NCBI RefSeq assembly: GCF_002252635.1
Contig: NZ_NQKX01000003.1
Coordinates: forward strand, 186,001-250,000
Length of the DNA stretch: 64,000 bases
DNA from: Synechococcus sp. MW101C3
Lineage (GTDB): Bacteria; Cyanobacteriota; Cyanobacteriia; PCC-6307; Cyanobiaceae
Direction: 5' to 3'
This document shows, piece by piece, positions 50,683-60,487 of the stretch (its first letter is position 1; every line of letters starts with the position of its first letter). The notes beneath the pieces were generated by a model. The model was given only the letters and a program-made list of their open reading frames with translations, had not been told where the DNA came from and made no database searches. A program made the position numbers and the translations under genes.

Positions 50683-51092
50683 CGGCTGGGAGACACAGCT
50701 GCGAGCCGCCTGGGACCCGGCGAGCCAACGGTGCTGGGGTGTTCACATTGCAGGGGGCGGGGAGGCCTCACGGAAAAGGATCGCCGCAAGAAAAAGAGTG
50801 GTCGCAAGCCTTCACAAGGTGCATCCGGATGGCGCTGAAAACAGACGATCTCTTGATTCATGTGGATTCAGACGCATCACCAAGGCAACAATGATGGCCA
50901 AGGGCACAACAAGATTCAGCGATGCCTCCAATGAAGCAATGGCCAAGCAACAGCCGGAAGCCGCCGCAGAGATACAAACCAAAGATCACGTGCTAAAATT
51001 AACGTGTGCTAGCCACAAGCGATTCGCCGAGCAGAACGCAACTCTCTGAAACGAATTGTTGTGAATTGCTGCATTTTGAAGCACCCTTCAGC
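50683..51092. other. No supported gene
   Basis: About 410 bp upstream of a plus-strand secreted-protein gene. Short frames on both strands are overlapping and motif-free. It presumably holds the divergent promoters of the LprI-like gene and the secreted protein; AT-rich GCTAAAATTA near 50992 is the best candidate for the latter. Confidence 0.45.
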
Positions 51093-51551
51093 ATGAATAC
51101 CCTCAAGCAGATCGTCACCGCAGCGGCCGCAGCGGCCTCTTTTGGCATGGCCCTGCCGCTCGCCTCCCATGCCATTGATCCGGCCTACGCCAAGCAACTG
51201 GAGAAATCCGGGTGCACCCAGGCCACGGAGCTGAAAGGCTGCGACATCAACAAGAGCAGGGAAAAGAATACAAAAGCTGGCTTTGGTGCCGCCAGCAGCG
51301 TGGTGTCTCCCTATGCGGGCCAGTGGGTCGCGAGAAACATTGACGGTCGTACCGTTTCCAAGATCCGTATCGACGGCAAGAACAAGGTCATGGTGAACGG
51401 CATCGCTGTGAAGAGCAAGCTCAGCGATGGCGCCTTGGTCTTCACGTCAGGCATGATCACCTACACGATTCAAGGTGATCCCCGCCTCCAGCATGAGAGC
51501 AGCTGGTTCAATTCCGACGCTCGCACCACCGGCCCGATTCGCCGTCAATAG
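51093..51551 (+). CDS. Secreted protein of unknown function
   Basis: A 152-residue protein from the ATG at 51093. The signal peptide is IVTAAAAAASFGMALPLASH-A. The mature protein has two Cys close together (SGCTQATELKGCD) and a beta-rich C-terminal part (IRIDGKNKVMVNGIAVKSKL, LVFTSGMITYTIQGDPRLQH), reminiscent of small lipocalin-like or calycin-like domains. No family is recognised. It is probably periplasmic. Confidence 0.7.
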   Translation: MNTLKQIVTAAAAAASFGMALPLASHAIDPAYAKQLEKSGCTQATELKGCDINKSREKNTKAGFGAASSVVSPYAGQWVARNIDGRTVSKIRIDGKNKVMVNGIAVKSKLSDGALVFTSGMITYTIQGDPRLQHESSWFNSDARTTGPIRRQ

Positions 51552-51609
51552 ACGAAGGATTCATGCCTCGCAGTTGGAGCGCCTATCCATGCGCCAGCGC
51601 CGAAGCCAA

Positions 51610-52197
51610 TCAGAGACCCTGTTCACGGTAAAAGCGGCGGATCGCATCCTCCGCTACTTCAACCTGCGCGGCATCGCAGGTTGAGGTCTTGCTGAAACGC
51701 TTGCCGGCCTTGTTGAAGTTGACGCGGCAACCACCCTCAAACTTCACCTGATGAATGCCAAGCAACAGGGGAACGATCTCAGGGGGATTGCCCGTGGATG
51801 ACCCGCCACCGGAACTGGAAGCACCGCCTGCCGCACCTTTCGTGTAGGGGGCCGTATCCCAGAAGACAAAGATGGATTGCTTCTCCAACCGGTACACCTG
51901 GCCGCGCTTGCCATCGAGGATCTCACGCTTGGCAGGTTCGCCACGCTCATCAAAGTACGCATTGGGCATGCTCTCATTGGGCTTGAGCTCAATGGTTTGG
52001 CCGCCCTTGAGCCGAATAGAAACGAAGCCTTGCCGTTGGGAGAATGTGCACAGCCCAGAAGAGGTGGCCTTATCTTCTCCTGCAGGGAAAACGTCGCAGC
52101 GGGAATCAACAGTATCTGCCAGTGCTGGCGACGTGACCGCTAGAGCAGCAACACTCAGCAGGGATGCAGCAAAGCCATGAAGCGCTTTCACCTGCAT
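51610..52197 (-). CDS. Secreted protein of unknown function
   Basis: About 195 residues from the ATG at 52197 (ATG at 52206 possible). The signal peptide is FAASLLSVAALAVTSPALA. The mature protein has three further Cys (SRCDVF, SGLCTF, EGGCRVNF), a Gly/Ser-rich linker (ASSSGGGSSTG) and a beta-rich first half (GFVSIRLKGGQTIELKPNES). No family is recognised. It is convergent with the secreted-protein gene at 51093-51551, with a 58-bp gap. Confidence 0.7.
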   Translation of the reverse strand: MQVKALHGFAASLLSVAALAVTSPALADTVDSRCDVFPAGEDKATSSGLCTFSQRQGFVSIRLKGGQTIELKPNESMPNAYFDERGEPAKREILDGKRGQVYRLEKQSIFVFWDTAPYTKGAAGGASSSGGGSSTGNPPEIVPLLLGIHQVKFEGGCRVNFNKAGKRFSKTSTCDAAQVEVAEDAIRRFYREQGL

Positions 52198-52459
52198 AGC
52201 AATCACATCTGCAATGACTGTTTCACCATACCCGACTTATGCCTCAGAAAGACAAGCCGAAGACTGAGAAAACCTGAAGATTCAGCAGGCCACTGGCCAC
52301 AACAGACGGCCCAGAGCCAACTCTTCGGCAGTGATCAGACAGCCGATGGGTAACCAACAGGGCATCATCGACGGGCTCTGGCAGCCATTGTGCGAGGCCC
52401 CAATCGCGCACCATACGCACAAACAATCGCGCGCACCACGCCCAGCCGAACGCCGGCCC

Positions 52460-54339
52460 CTACGGACAGCGCACCATCCCGTGGCCAGCCTGGCGCCAGC
52501 TCTTGAAGCAGCTGTTCTCGGCCTCGAGCACCAGCGGGCGGAACAGATCGTTGCGCTGCCCGTCGATCAGTTGCTGCTGGTTGATCCAGGTGCCGGGGTA
52601 GGGCACCACCGTGCGGTGTCGCACGGCATCGGCGCCGGCTGCGGCCGTGAGGGTGGGCGTAGACACCACCGGCTCCGGCCCAAAGATGCCGGCGGCCGTG
52701 GAGGTGCCGACGCGGCGGCCACCGCTGACCACCCACAGCTGGCCCAGCTTGGCGGCCAGGTAGGGATGCAGATCGGCGCGACCGGTGGGGGGATCACTGA
52801 CCGCGTACAGCAGGGGGTCGATCTCCACCTTGAGGGCGGCAGGGGCACCGGCCGGGGCGGCCAGCAGGTCGGCGCGCAGGCTCTGGTAGAGCCCGGTCAC
52901 CTCCGTGACCGCCAGATCGCCCACCGTGGCCAGGCCCACCCGGCCCAGCGGCGTGGCCACCACCACCGGAGCGTCACCGGCGCTGGCCCAGGCCCGCTCG
53001 GAAGCCGTGAGGTGGGTAGCGCGGTAGCGGCCCAGGATCGTGCCGGCCGGGCCAGCCAGGGCCACGGTGTGAAACACCTGGCCGCCCTCACGCCCGGGGT
53101 AGCTGTCCACCAGATAACCGCTGCCGGCCTGAGCCCGCTGCACCAACAATTGCTCGAAGGCGCCGCCACGGCGCTCGGCCCGGCGCCGCAGCTCGGTGGC
53201 ATCCAGGCCGCTGGGCAGGGCCGAGAGCTCCGGCAGCACCAGCAGCTCGTTGGGCTGGGGCTGGCTGCTGCTCAGCAGTGAAGGGCCGCTGCTCCACTGG
53301 GCGGCGGCCAGTTGCACCGGACGGCGGCTGGCGGTGGCGGTGACATCGACCGGCGCCCGGCGCAGCGCCAGCAGGGGGTTGTAGAGCGAGGGGTGGCGTG
53401 CGGCCAGGCGCTGATCGCGCACGGCATCGGCGTCTGCCGGGGTGATCGTGGCCGAAAAAATGCCGTTCAGGCCAGGCGGCAACACCTTGGGCGGCACCAC
53501 CGGCGCTTGCACCAGCTTGCGTCCGCTGGGTGACCAGATGCTGGAGCCGCCGTTGTAATAGAGCTGGCTGCCGGTGATCGGATTGCGCTCGATGCCGCTG
53601 CGCGTGGCCCCCACCACCCACACGCCATTCAGTGCACTCATGTGCTGCACGCTGGCCACCGTGGAATGGTTCGAGCGCGCCTGGGCGGCCGGTGTGCCGG
53701 GCATCACCCGATCGGAAACGGAATGCCAGCCGATGATCTGCGCGCCCCGCAACGCCGCCAGCCTGTCGTACTGCCAGTAGGTGTCGTCGTAGCAGATGAT
53801 CAGGGCGATGCGGCCGATCGGCGTGTCAAAAACACCCACATCGGTATCCCCGGGGCCGAACAACTGCACGTCCTGGCCGTTCAGGCCATTCTTGCGGTAC
53901 TTGCCGATGATGCCCTCCGGCCCCATCAACACAGCGGTGTTGTAGAAGAGCCCGGTAGTGCTGTCTTTCTCGGCAATGCCCACACTCACATAGAGGCCCG
54001 TGCGATTGAGCACCGGCAGCAACGCCGCGGTGGCCTGCCCGGGAATGGTGTCCACAAAGGGAGCCAACTGGGCGGGGCCAGTGAAGTCGTAGCCACTGAT
54101 CGCCGTTTCGGGAAACACGGCGTAGTTCACACCTTCAGCAGCCACCCGCTCAGTGCCTGAACCAGTCGGCGGATGTTGCCGTCGCGATCCCCCCAGGCGG
54201 GGATGAAATCCACCGCCGCCACCTTGATCGGCCGGCTGCCCACCTGAGCGCTGGCCGGAACCACCACACTGCCCAGCAGGCCGGTGATCATCAGGCCGAG
54301 CGAAGCAACGGCCAGGTGCTGCAGGGGAACTGGCGTCAT
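52460..54339 (-). pseudogene. Two-domain nitrilase-like hydrolase with a frameshift
   Basis: The N-terminus (MTPVPLQHLAVASLGLMITG, signal peptide, then KVAAVDFIPAWGDRDGNIRR) lies in one frame and runs into a stop after LVQALSGWLLKV. The rest continues in the next frame: ERVAAEGVNYAVFPETAISG and onward for about 560 residues. One inserted base near 54150 would join them. The first nitrilase domain keeps its triad: Glu in VFPETAIS, Lys in GKYRKNGLNG, Cys in ALIICYDDTYW. A second, weaker nitrilase-like domain follows. The frameshift may be a sequencing error, a recent mutation or programmed; everything downstream is well preserved. Confidence 0.75.
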
Positions 54340-54460
54340 GGTCAGACACCAATGGAGGCCACGCCGAGACAGGCGCAGTGGCTCAATCATGAAAGGGCGG
54401 TGCACGCCTGAGCGTGGATGCTGTTGATTGTCAACGCAGCGCCTGAAGCACCTGGGGAGT

Positions 54461-55063
54461 TCACGTGGTGAGTGACAGCGCTGCGGCGTTCCAACAGCCC
54501 AGTGCCGGCTCACCGGCATACCGGGAGAGGATCGAAAGCGTGGCAGTGTCGAGCAGAAAATGGCTGCCATGGCTCGGTGGCAGCCCGATCCAGCGCGCCG
54601 CCAGCACCCGCAACAGATGGCCATGGGCGAACACAGCCACCTTGCCGCCATGCGCACGCACCCGCTCAATCACCCGATCAGCGCGCGCGCCGATCTGCGC
54701 CGGACTCTCGCCCTCGGGACAACCATCCCGGAACACCATCCAGCCGGGGGCCATGCACTGAATCTCAGCGGAGGTGATCCCCTCATAGTCGCCGTAATTC
54801 CATTCGCGCAGATCAGGATCAACTGTGGCGTGCTCCGCCAGGCCCGCCAACTCACAGGTGCGCCGGGCCCGCTGCAGCGGACTCACCAGCACCAGCTCCA
54901 CACCCAGAACAGCCAGCAGCGGCGCCAAAGCACGAGCTGCCCGCTCGCCATTGGCCGTCAGGGGGATGTCGGTGTTGCCGGTGTGGCGGCCCGACAGGCT
55001 CCACTCCGTTTCGCCGTGGCGGATCAGCAGCACCTCACCAGCAGACAGTGATCGTGTTGCCAT
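54461..55063 (-). CDS. Histidine phosphatase family protein
   Basis: About 200 residues from the ATG at 55063 (the frame is open to 55141). The catalytic motif is LLIRHGETEWSLSGRHTGNT, followed by VSPLQRARRTCELAGLAE and the second His in VAVFAHGHLLRVLAARW. This is the phosphoglycerate-mutase-like (branch 1) fold; members are phosphatases of sugar phosphates or other small molecules, or mutases. The acid-base Glu in LREWNYGDYEG fits a mutase or phosphatase. It follows no obvious pathway partner. Confidence 0.92.
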   Translation of the reverse strand: MATRSLSAGEVLLIRHGETEWSLSGRHTGNTDIPLTANGERAARALAPLLAVLGVELVLVSPLQRARRTCELAGLAEHATVDPDLREWNYGDYEGITSAEIQCMAPGWMVFRDGCPEGESPAQIGARADRVIERVRAHGGKVAVFAHGHLLRVLAARWIGLPPSHGSHFLLDTATLSILSRYAGEPALGCWNAAALSLTT

Positions 55064-55518
55064 GGGCGGAAGCTGCGGCCTTGGAAAGTGTTGCCTGAAG
55101 CTGGCTCGCAGGCAAGGGTGGCGAGCAGCGGCACTCTCCACATTCGATCAGGTTGCTCAACGGATGTCAGCCACTGCCCAACACAGGAAGCTCACTGCGG
55201 AGCGTGAGCACCCCGGACTCCAGCGGGCATTCAGATCAACAGCACCAACGATGGATGGATGGAAAGCACAATCGATGACGGTGCTTTTCAGCTCTTGTTT
55301 CCACAACGACGGAGTAGCCGATGACACAACTCCACGGATGGGAAAGAACATGAAATCAGCACACCGGACGCACTGATCCTGTTGTCGCTTTGCTCATCGT
55401 CACCGGGATTGTGTAGGAGCCCCTGCAGGGCTGCAGCAGATATGCGGTAAGCCAGTGCGGTGCGAGTGGCGTGGGTATGGTCTGGATGAGCGGACCAATG
55501 AAGGATGCAGGCACAGAT
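55064..55518. other. No supported gene
   Basis: About 450 bp between the divergently transcribed histidine phosphatase and glycosyltransferase genes. No coding frame has motifs. A GCCCCTGCAGGGCTGC inverted repeat (about 55420-55435) is a possible regulatory hairpin upstream of the glycosyltransferase gene. Confidence 0.45.
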
Positions 55519-56589
55519 ATGCGAATTGCCCAGATTTCAACCCTCCACGAAAGAGTTCCACCCATTGGTTACGGGGGCACCGAACGGGTGGTGCACTATC
55601 TCACCGAAGAGCTGGTGAGGCGTGGCCATGAGGTGGTGCTGTTTGCCAGTGGTGACTCCCTGACCAGCGCTCAACTCTGCCCCTGTGTGCCGAAGGCCTT
55701 GCGCCTTGGCGGCCCAATGGGGGATCCCAGCGTGCACAACATGATCCAGCTCGATCATGTGATTGAACAGCTCGACAGCTTTGATGTGCTTCATTTTCAC
55801 AATGGACACTTTCACTTCCCCATCGGTGATCTGCTGGGTGTTCCCCACTTGAGCACCATTCACGGGCCACTGCATGCACCGGAGCAGAAGATGCTCTACA
55901 ACCACTTCAATCAGGTGCCGTTGGTATCGATTTCAGAAACCCAGCGCCTGCCCGTGCCTGCTGCCAACTGGCTCGGAACCGTGTACCACGGTCTCCCCAA
56001 CGACCTCTACCGCTACGAAGCCACACCGGAGCCCTATCTGGTGTTTGTGGGCCGTATTTCACCCGAAAAACGACTGGACCGTGCCATCGCCATCGCCACG
56101 GCCGTGGGCATGCCGCTGAAGGTGGCAGCGAAGATCGATCCGGTGGATGAACCCTATTTTCAAGCTCAGATTGAACCGCTGCTGCGGAACAATTCCCTGG
56201 TGGAGCTGGTTGGAGAGGTGGATGATGCGGGCAAACAGGATCTGCTGGGAAATGCCTTCGCCTTGCTGTTTCCCATCGATTGGCCTGAGCCCTTCGGCCT
56301 TGTGATGATTGAGGCCAATGCCTGCGGCACTCCGGTGATAGCCTGGCGCAATGGATCAACACCTGAAGTGATCCGGGAAGGGGTGAATGGCTTCCTCGTG
56401 GATTCTATCGAGGAGGCCATTGCTGCGGTGCATCAGGTGGAGCAGCTGGATCGCTCGAGGGTACGCAGCCACTTCGAGGTGTGCTTCTCGGTGAGCCGCC
56501 AGGCGGAAGACTATGAACAGCTCTACCGGCACCTGATCCAAGCCCGGCGCTGCCAGAGTCCCGCTCACCGCCTGTCGGTGCATGCCTGA
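55519..56589 (+). CDS. Family 4 glycosyltransferase
   Basis: A 356-residue GT4 (GT-B fold) enzyme from the ATG at 55519. The acceptor domain opens with MRIAQISTLHERVPPIGYGG and TERVVHYLTEELVRRGHEVV. The donor domain has LVFVGRISPEKRLDRAIAIA, and the E-x7-E motif region is in WPEPFGLVMIEANACGTPVI. It uses a nucleotide sugar to extend an acceptor that the sequence does not show. Its stop overlaps the start of the glucosidase-like gene by 8 bp, so the two are translationally coupled and probably work on the same glycan or glycoside. Confidence 0.93.
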   Translation: MRIAQISTLHERVPPIGYGGTERVVHYLTEELVRRGHEVVLFASGDSLTSAQLCPCVPKALRLGGPMGDPSVHNMIQLDHVIEQLDSFDVLHFHNGHFHFPIGDLLGVPHLSTIHGPLHAPEQKMLYNHFNQVPLVSISETQRLPVPAANWLGTVYHGLPNDLYRYEATPEPYLVFVGRISPEKRLDRAIAIATAVGMPLKVAAKIDPVDEPYFQAQIEPLLRNNSLVELVGEVDDAGKQDLLGNAFALLFPIDWPEPFGLVMIEANACGTPVIAWRNGSTPEVIREGVNGFLVDSIEEAIAAVHQVEQLDRSRVRSHFEVCFSVSRQAEDYEQLYRHLIQARRCQSPAHRLSVHA

Positions 56590-58699
56590 ACCGCTCCCTC
56601 CCTTCGTTCTAAAGAACGAGGAAACCTTCGCCGTTCTGGATTCACGCGGCGAGATCTGCCCCGAACTTCAGCATGATGCCGGCATCTTCCACCGCGGCAC
56701 CCGCCACATCAGCCGGCTGCAGGTCTTGCTGTGGAACCAATCACCGATGGTGCTGAGCTCCACGGAGCTTGGCGCCATGGGCGTGATGGTGAGCCATCTC
56801 GCCAACAACGATGGCGGCAGCACCGGTTCAGCTGCGATGAGCATCCACCTGGAACGCAGCACCGTGCTCACAGCCACGGCCTGCCTGCAACAATTCAGCT
56901 TCACCAGCTATGAAGGCCGGCCGGTGAAGATGCCGCTCACCCTGCGGCTGGATGCAGACTTCCGCGACATCTTTGAGGTGCGGGGCTATCACCGGCCGCA
57001 GCGCGGCCGCACAGTGCGCCGCGGCAGCCACGGTGCTCTGGAGCTCGTCTACAGGGGCCTTGATGGGGAGGATCGGGTCACGGTGCTGCGCATGAGCGAG
57101 CCGATTGAGAACGTCAATGCCGAAGACATCGGACTGGTGCTGACACTGGAGCCCAGGCAGAGCTTCCGGCTGTTCCTGGTGCTGGACTTCCATCCCACTG
57201 CTGAAGCAATGGGTGCAGAAGATCATTACAACGCCGCGATGTCCGCCACGATTCAGCGTTTCCGCGAGGCCCGCCGCAGCGCCGCCTCTGTAGTCAGCGA
57301 CAATCCGGCCTTCAACAGTTGGTTACTGCGCTCGTTCTCAGATGTGCACCTGTTGGCCAGCCAGGTGGAAGACGGCCTCTACCCCTATGCCGGCGTGCCC
57401 TGGTTCAGCTGTCCGTTCGGTCGAGATGGCCTGATCACAGCGCGCCAGATGCTGATGGTGGAGCCGCGTCTGGCGCGGGGTGTGCTGGGCTTTCTGGCAC
57501 GGCGGCAGGCCCTGGTGGTGGATCCCGCCCACGACGAGGAACCCGGCAAGATCCTGCACGAATCGCGGCTGGGTGAAATGGCGGCGCTGGGTGAAGTGCC
57601 ATTCTCCAGTTATTACGGTGCCGTGGATTCCACACCGTTGTTTCTGATGTTAGCGGGGGATTACCTCTGCCGCAGTGGTGATCGCGATTTCATCGCTGGC
57701 CTGTTACCTGAACTGGAAGCGGCCATGGCCTGGATCCACAGGGCCGAAGCCAGCAGCAGCGACGGCTTCCTGCGCTACCTGCGCGCCGCCGCCGGCGGGT
57801 TGAGCAATCAGGGCTGGAAAGATTCAAACGATTCCATTCACCACGCCGATGGCCACCTGGCGGAGGGGTCCATTGCTCTCTGCGAGGTGCAGGCCTATGC
57901 CTATGGGGCTCGCCGCGCATTGGCCAGGATCTATCAATGCCTGGGCCGCGGCGGTGAAGCGGAAGTGCTGAGGGATGAAGCCGCTGCCTTGCGCCAACGC
58001 TTTCATACCGCTTTCTGGACGCCAGCGATTGATTCCTACGCCCTCGCTCTCGACGGCGAGAGCAGGCCTTGCATGGTGCGTGCCTCCAATGCCGGCCACT
58101 GCCTATGGACGGGCATCGCCACTCCGGAAGCAGCCGCGGCGGTGGCGAGGCACTTGATGGCCCCCACCAGCTTCAACGGCTGGGGAGTGCGCACCTTGGA
58201 TGAACGGGAGAGGCGCTACAACCCGATGAGTTATCACAACGGGTCCGTATGGCCCCATGACAACGCCCTGATCGGCATGGGTCTGGCGCACTATGGGCAC
58301 CGCTCCGAAGCACTGCGCATCCTCACCGGCCTGTTTGAAACCGCCAGTGCCGTGCCGATGTTCCGCCTGCCGGAACTGTTCTGCGGATTTCAGCGCCGTG
58401 AAGAGGAAGGGCCCACCCTCTACCCAGTGGCGTGCAGCCCCCAGGCCTGGGCCAGCGCCAGTGTGTTCGGCCTGCTGGAGGCGGTCACCGGCATGTCGAT
58501 CGAGCGTGAAGACGGCAGCAACAGGGTGCAGGTGCGCTTGCGCAACCCCTGCCTGCCGAAGGGGCTGAATCTACTGGACATCAACGGATTGCGGCTCGGG
58601 GAAGAAGAGATCAATCTGCAGTTCCACCGCAGCGAGCATGATGTGGGGGTGCTGGTGCGCAGCCGCACACCAGGCGTTGATGTGGTGATCATGAAGTGA
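56582..58699 (+). CDS. Amylo-alpha-1,6-glucosidase-like protein
   Basis: A 705-residue protein. Residues ~10-215 form the N-terminal domain of bacterial glycogen-debranching-type proteins (ETFAVLDSRGEICPELQHDA, GIFHRGTRHISRLQVLLW). The rest is a six-hairpin (alpha/alpha)6 glycosidase domain: WFSCPFGRDGLITARQMLMV, GSIALCEVQAYAYGARRALA, NPMSYHNGSVWPHDNALIGM, the last typical of GH15/GH63-like active sites. It is coupled to a GT4 gene (8-bp overlap). It might trim or turn over a glycoside made by that enzyme. The true substrate is not known. Confidence 0.9.
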   Translation: MPEPLPPFVLKNEETFAVLDSRGEICPELQHDAGIFHRGTRHISRLQVLLWNQSPMVLSSTELGAMGVMVSHLANNDGGSTGSAAMSIHLERSTVLTATACLQQFSFTSYEGRPVKMPLTLRLDADFRDIFEVRGYHRPQRGRTVRRGSHGALELVYRGLDGEDRVTVLRMSEPIENVNAEDIGLVLTLEPRQSFRLFLVLDFHPTAEAMGAEDHYNAAMSATIQRFREARRSAASVVSDNPAFNSWLLRSFSDVHLLASQVEDGLYPYAGVPWFSCPFGRDGLITARQMLMVEPRLARGVLGFLARRQALVVDPAHDEEPGKILHESRLGEMAALGEVPFSSYYGAVDSTPLFLMLAGDYLCRSGDRDFIAGLLPELEAAMAWIHRAEASSSDGFLRYLRAAAGGLSNQGWKDSNDSIHHADGHLAEGSIALCEVQAYAYGARRALARIYQCLGRGGEAEVLRDEAAALRQRFHTAFWTPAIDSYALALDGESRPCMVRASNAGHCLWTGIATPEAAAAVARHLMAPTSFNGWGVRTLDERERRYNPMSYHNGSVWPHDNALIGMGLAHYGHRSEALRILTGLFETASAVPMFRLPELFCGFQRREEEGPTLYPVACSPQAWASASVFGLLEAVTGMSIEREDGSNRVQVRLRNPCLPKGLNLLDINGLRLGEEEINLQFHRSEHDVGVLVRSRTPGVDVVIMK

Positions 58700-58859
58700 T
58701 GGGAAATGCCCGCTTGCGATGGGCATGGACATAGCTGCAGAGATGCACTGCACTCGTCCTCAATAGAGCGGCCCATCAAGGACGCCTTCAACACCAGCCG
58801 AGGCGGCATCTTCCACACCCTGAGCTGGTGTGGCGTAGGAGCCTTGGCATAATGCGCTG

Positions 58860-60020
58860 ATGGCAAGGCAGCACATCTTCAGCAGAAACTCAACCATCAG
58901 GGGTTCGGTGGCGGGGCTGGGAACAGCCCTCCTGCTGGCGGTCGGGTCAGTCTTGCCGGCAGGTGCCGTGGAGCCGGTGCTGCGGGTCGGGGTCGTGGAT
59001 GGCGCACCACCGTGCAGCTACCGCGATGCAGGCGCCTGGCGGGGTCTGGCCATCGATCTGTGGAACCGAATCGCCACCCGTGAACAATTGCCCTACGTGG
59101 TGTCGGAGTGGCCGTCCGTGCGGGAGATGTTGGAAGCCACCCGTCGGGGAAGCCTGGATGTGGCGGTGGGCTGCATCAACGTGTCGCCGGATCGCCTGGA
59201 AAGGTATCGCTTCAGTCTGCCGTTCCAGGAAGATGGTCTGGCAGTGATGGTGGTGCAGAGCCGGCTGGATCTTGGGCGCTCCTTCCTGACGGCCTTGCTG
59301 ACACCCACACTGCTGCAATTGCTGGGCGGTTATCTGCTCGCGATCGGTGTGCTGTCACTCCTGACCTGGCGCGTTGAGCACTACGGCCAGCAAGCTCAGA
59401 CGCTCAGCGACGGACACCTGCGCAGCTTCAGCAAGGTGTTCCAGATTCTTGCCACCGGGCCGGGGAGTAACACCCTGGTGAGCACGACCAGGGGCCATGG
59501 TGTCGTGCTGATGGCCTACATGGTGCGCATTGTGTCGGCGTCGTTGCTGGTGGGTTATCTCACGGTGAATGTGGCACAGGAGGTACAGGGAAGCGCCGGT
59601 GGGAGCATCCGCTCGGAAGAAGATCTGCGTGGGCTGCGGGTGGGAGTGCGGCAGGGCACTGTCAGCGAAAGCCTATTGAAAGAGCTGAATACAGGCGGCA
59701 CCGCAGCCATGATTTCAATCGTGCCACTGACCAACATTCGAGCCGGCCTGGATCTACTCGTGACCCGGCGCATTGATGCCCTGCTTGGCGACAATCTGCA
59801 GCTGAGCTACTTGCTGGTTCATTCGAAGGCGAAAGGCATTGTGCCGAGCTTGGCCCTGCAGGGGATCCGCCCGGAATCTCAGGCCTTCGCCTTTGCGCCA
59901 GGCCTGCCGGAGGCCACGGCAGAGCGCATCGATCAATCCATCAGCGAATTGAAACGCAGCGGGCTGGTGAGCAACATGCGCCAGCAAGCCACTGAGCCTG
60001 GCTCAACGCAGGGGCGATAA
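58860..60020 (+). CDS. GluR0-like receptor: bacterial solute-binding domain with channel-like insert
   Basis: A 386-residue protein with a signal peptide (to about residue 36, AGA-VEP). The periplasmic-binding fold is split into two lobes (VLRVGVVDGAPPCSYRDAGA, LRGLRVGVRQGTVSESLLKE) around a membrane insert. The insert holds M1 (~150-170), a re-entrant segment (~190-206) and M2 (~214-236). This is the layout of cyanobacterial GluR0, a K+-selective ionotropic glutamate receptor. However, the selectivity-filter position reads ILATGPGSNTLV rather than TVGYG, so potassium selectivity is doubtful. The pair of lobes looks able to bind an amino acid. Confidence 0.85.
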   Translation: MARQHIFSRNSTIRGSVAGLGTALLLAVGSVLPAGAVEPVLRVGVVDGAPPCSYRDAGAWRGLAIDLWNRIATREQLPYVVSEWPSVREMLEATRRGSLDVAVGCINVSPDRLERYRFSLPFQEDGLAVMVVQSRLDLGRSFLTALLTPTLLQLLGGYLLAIGVLSLLTWRVEHYGQQAQTLSDGHLRSFSKVFQILATGPGSNTLVSTTRGHGVVLMAYMVRIVSASLLVGYLTVNVAQEVQGSAGGSIRSEEDLRGLRVGVRQGTVSESLLKELNTGGTAAMISIVPLTNIRAGLDLLVTRRIDALLGDNLQLSYLLVHSKAKGIVPSLALQGIRPESQAFAFAPGLPEATAERIDQSISELKRSGLVSNMRQQATEPGSTQGR

Positions 60021-60035
60021 TCTGGCGCCGGCGGG

Positions 60036-60341
60036 CTATGTGTCGCGGATGCGAACTGTGCCCTTGCCTTGTAGACAAATCAACTGGTTAGGCACAACAG
60101 GGGACTGCCGCTTGTAAGTGATCAAGACCTGCCAGCTGAAGGCAAAGCCGTCAATCAGCTTCGACGCACTCTCCAGTGGCTGACACTCCAAGGCCTCGAT
60201 TGGGGCCTGGCTCCAACCCCCTGGCAAGCCGGTAACGTCTGGCAGGGGCTCGCCAGCAAGATCGATCGTTCCAGAGTTCACCTTGCTTGCCACGTGCCTC
60301 ATCCCGTGTTGCACGAACGATCCCGTATTCGTGCATGCCAT
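60036..60341 (-). CDS. Short protein of unknown function
   Basis: A 101-residue frame without signal peptide, starting MACTNTGSFVQHGMRHVASK and ending with WQVLITYKRQSPVVPNQLIC. The composition is protein-like and its C-terminal strands look foldable, but there is no family match and no clear ribosome site. It is convergent with the GluR0-like gene (15-bp gap). Confidence 0.4.
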   Translation of the reverse strand: MACTNTGSFVQHGMRHVASKVNSGTIDLAGEPLPDVTGLPGGWSQAPIEALECQPLESASKLIDGFAFSWQVLITYKRQSPVVPNQLICLQGKGTVRIRDT

Positions 60342-60487
60342 GTGGATCTCACCTATCCGTTCGTGCTGAGCTGGAGCCTGCTTGAGGTACTGACTTGTGG
60401 ATGTCTTTGATGGAAAAGGCTTGGCTCATACCATCGCCAATGTTCTTGCAGGCGCGCCATATTATTTCTACATTTGACCCCCATTCC

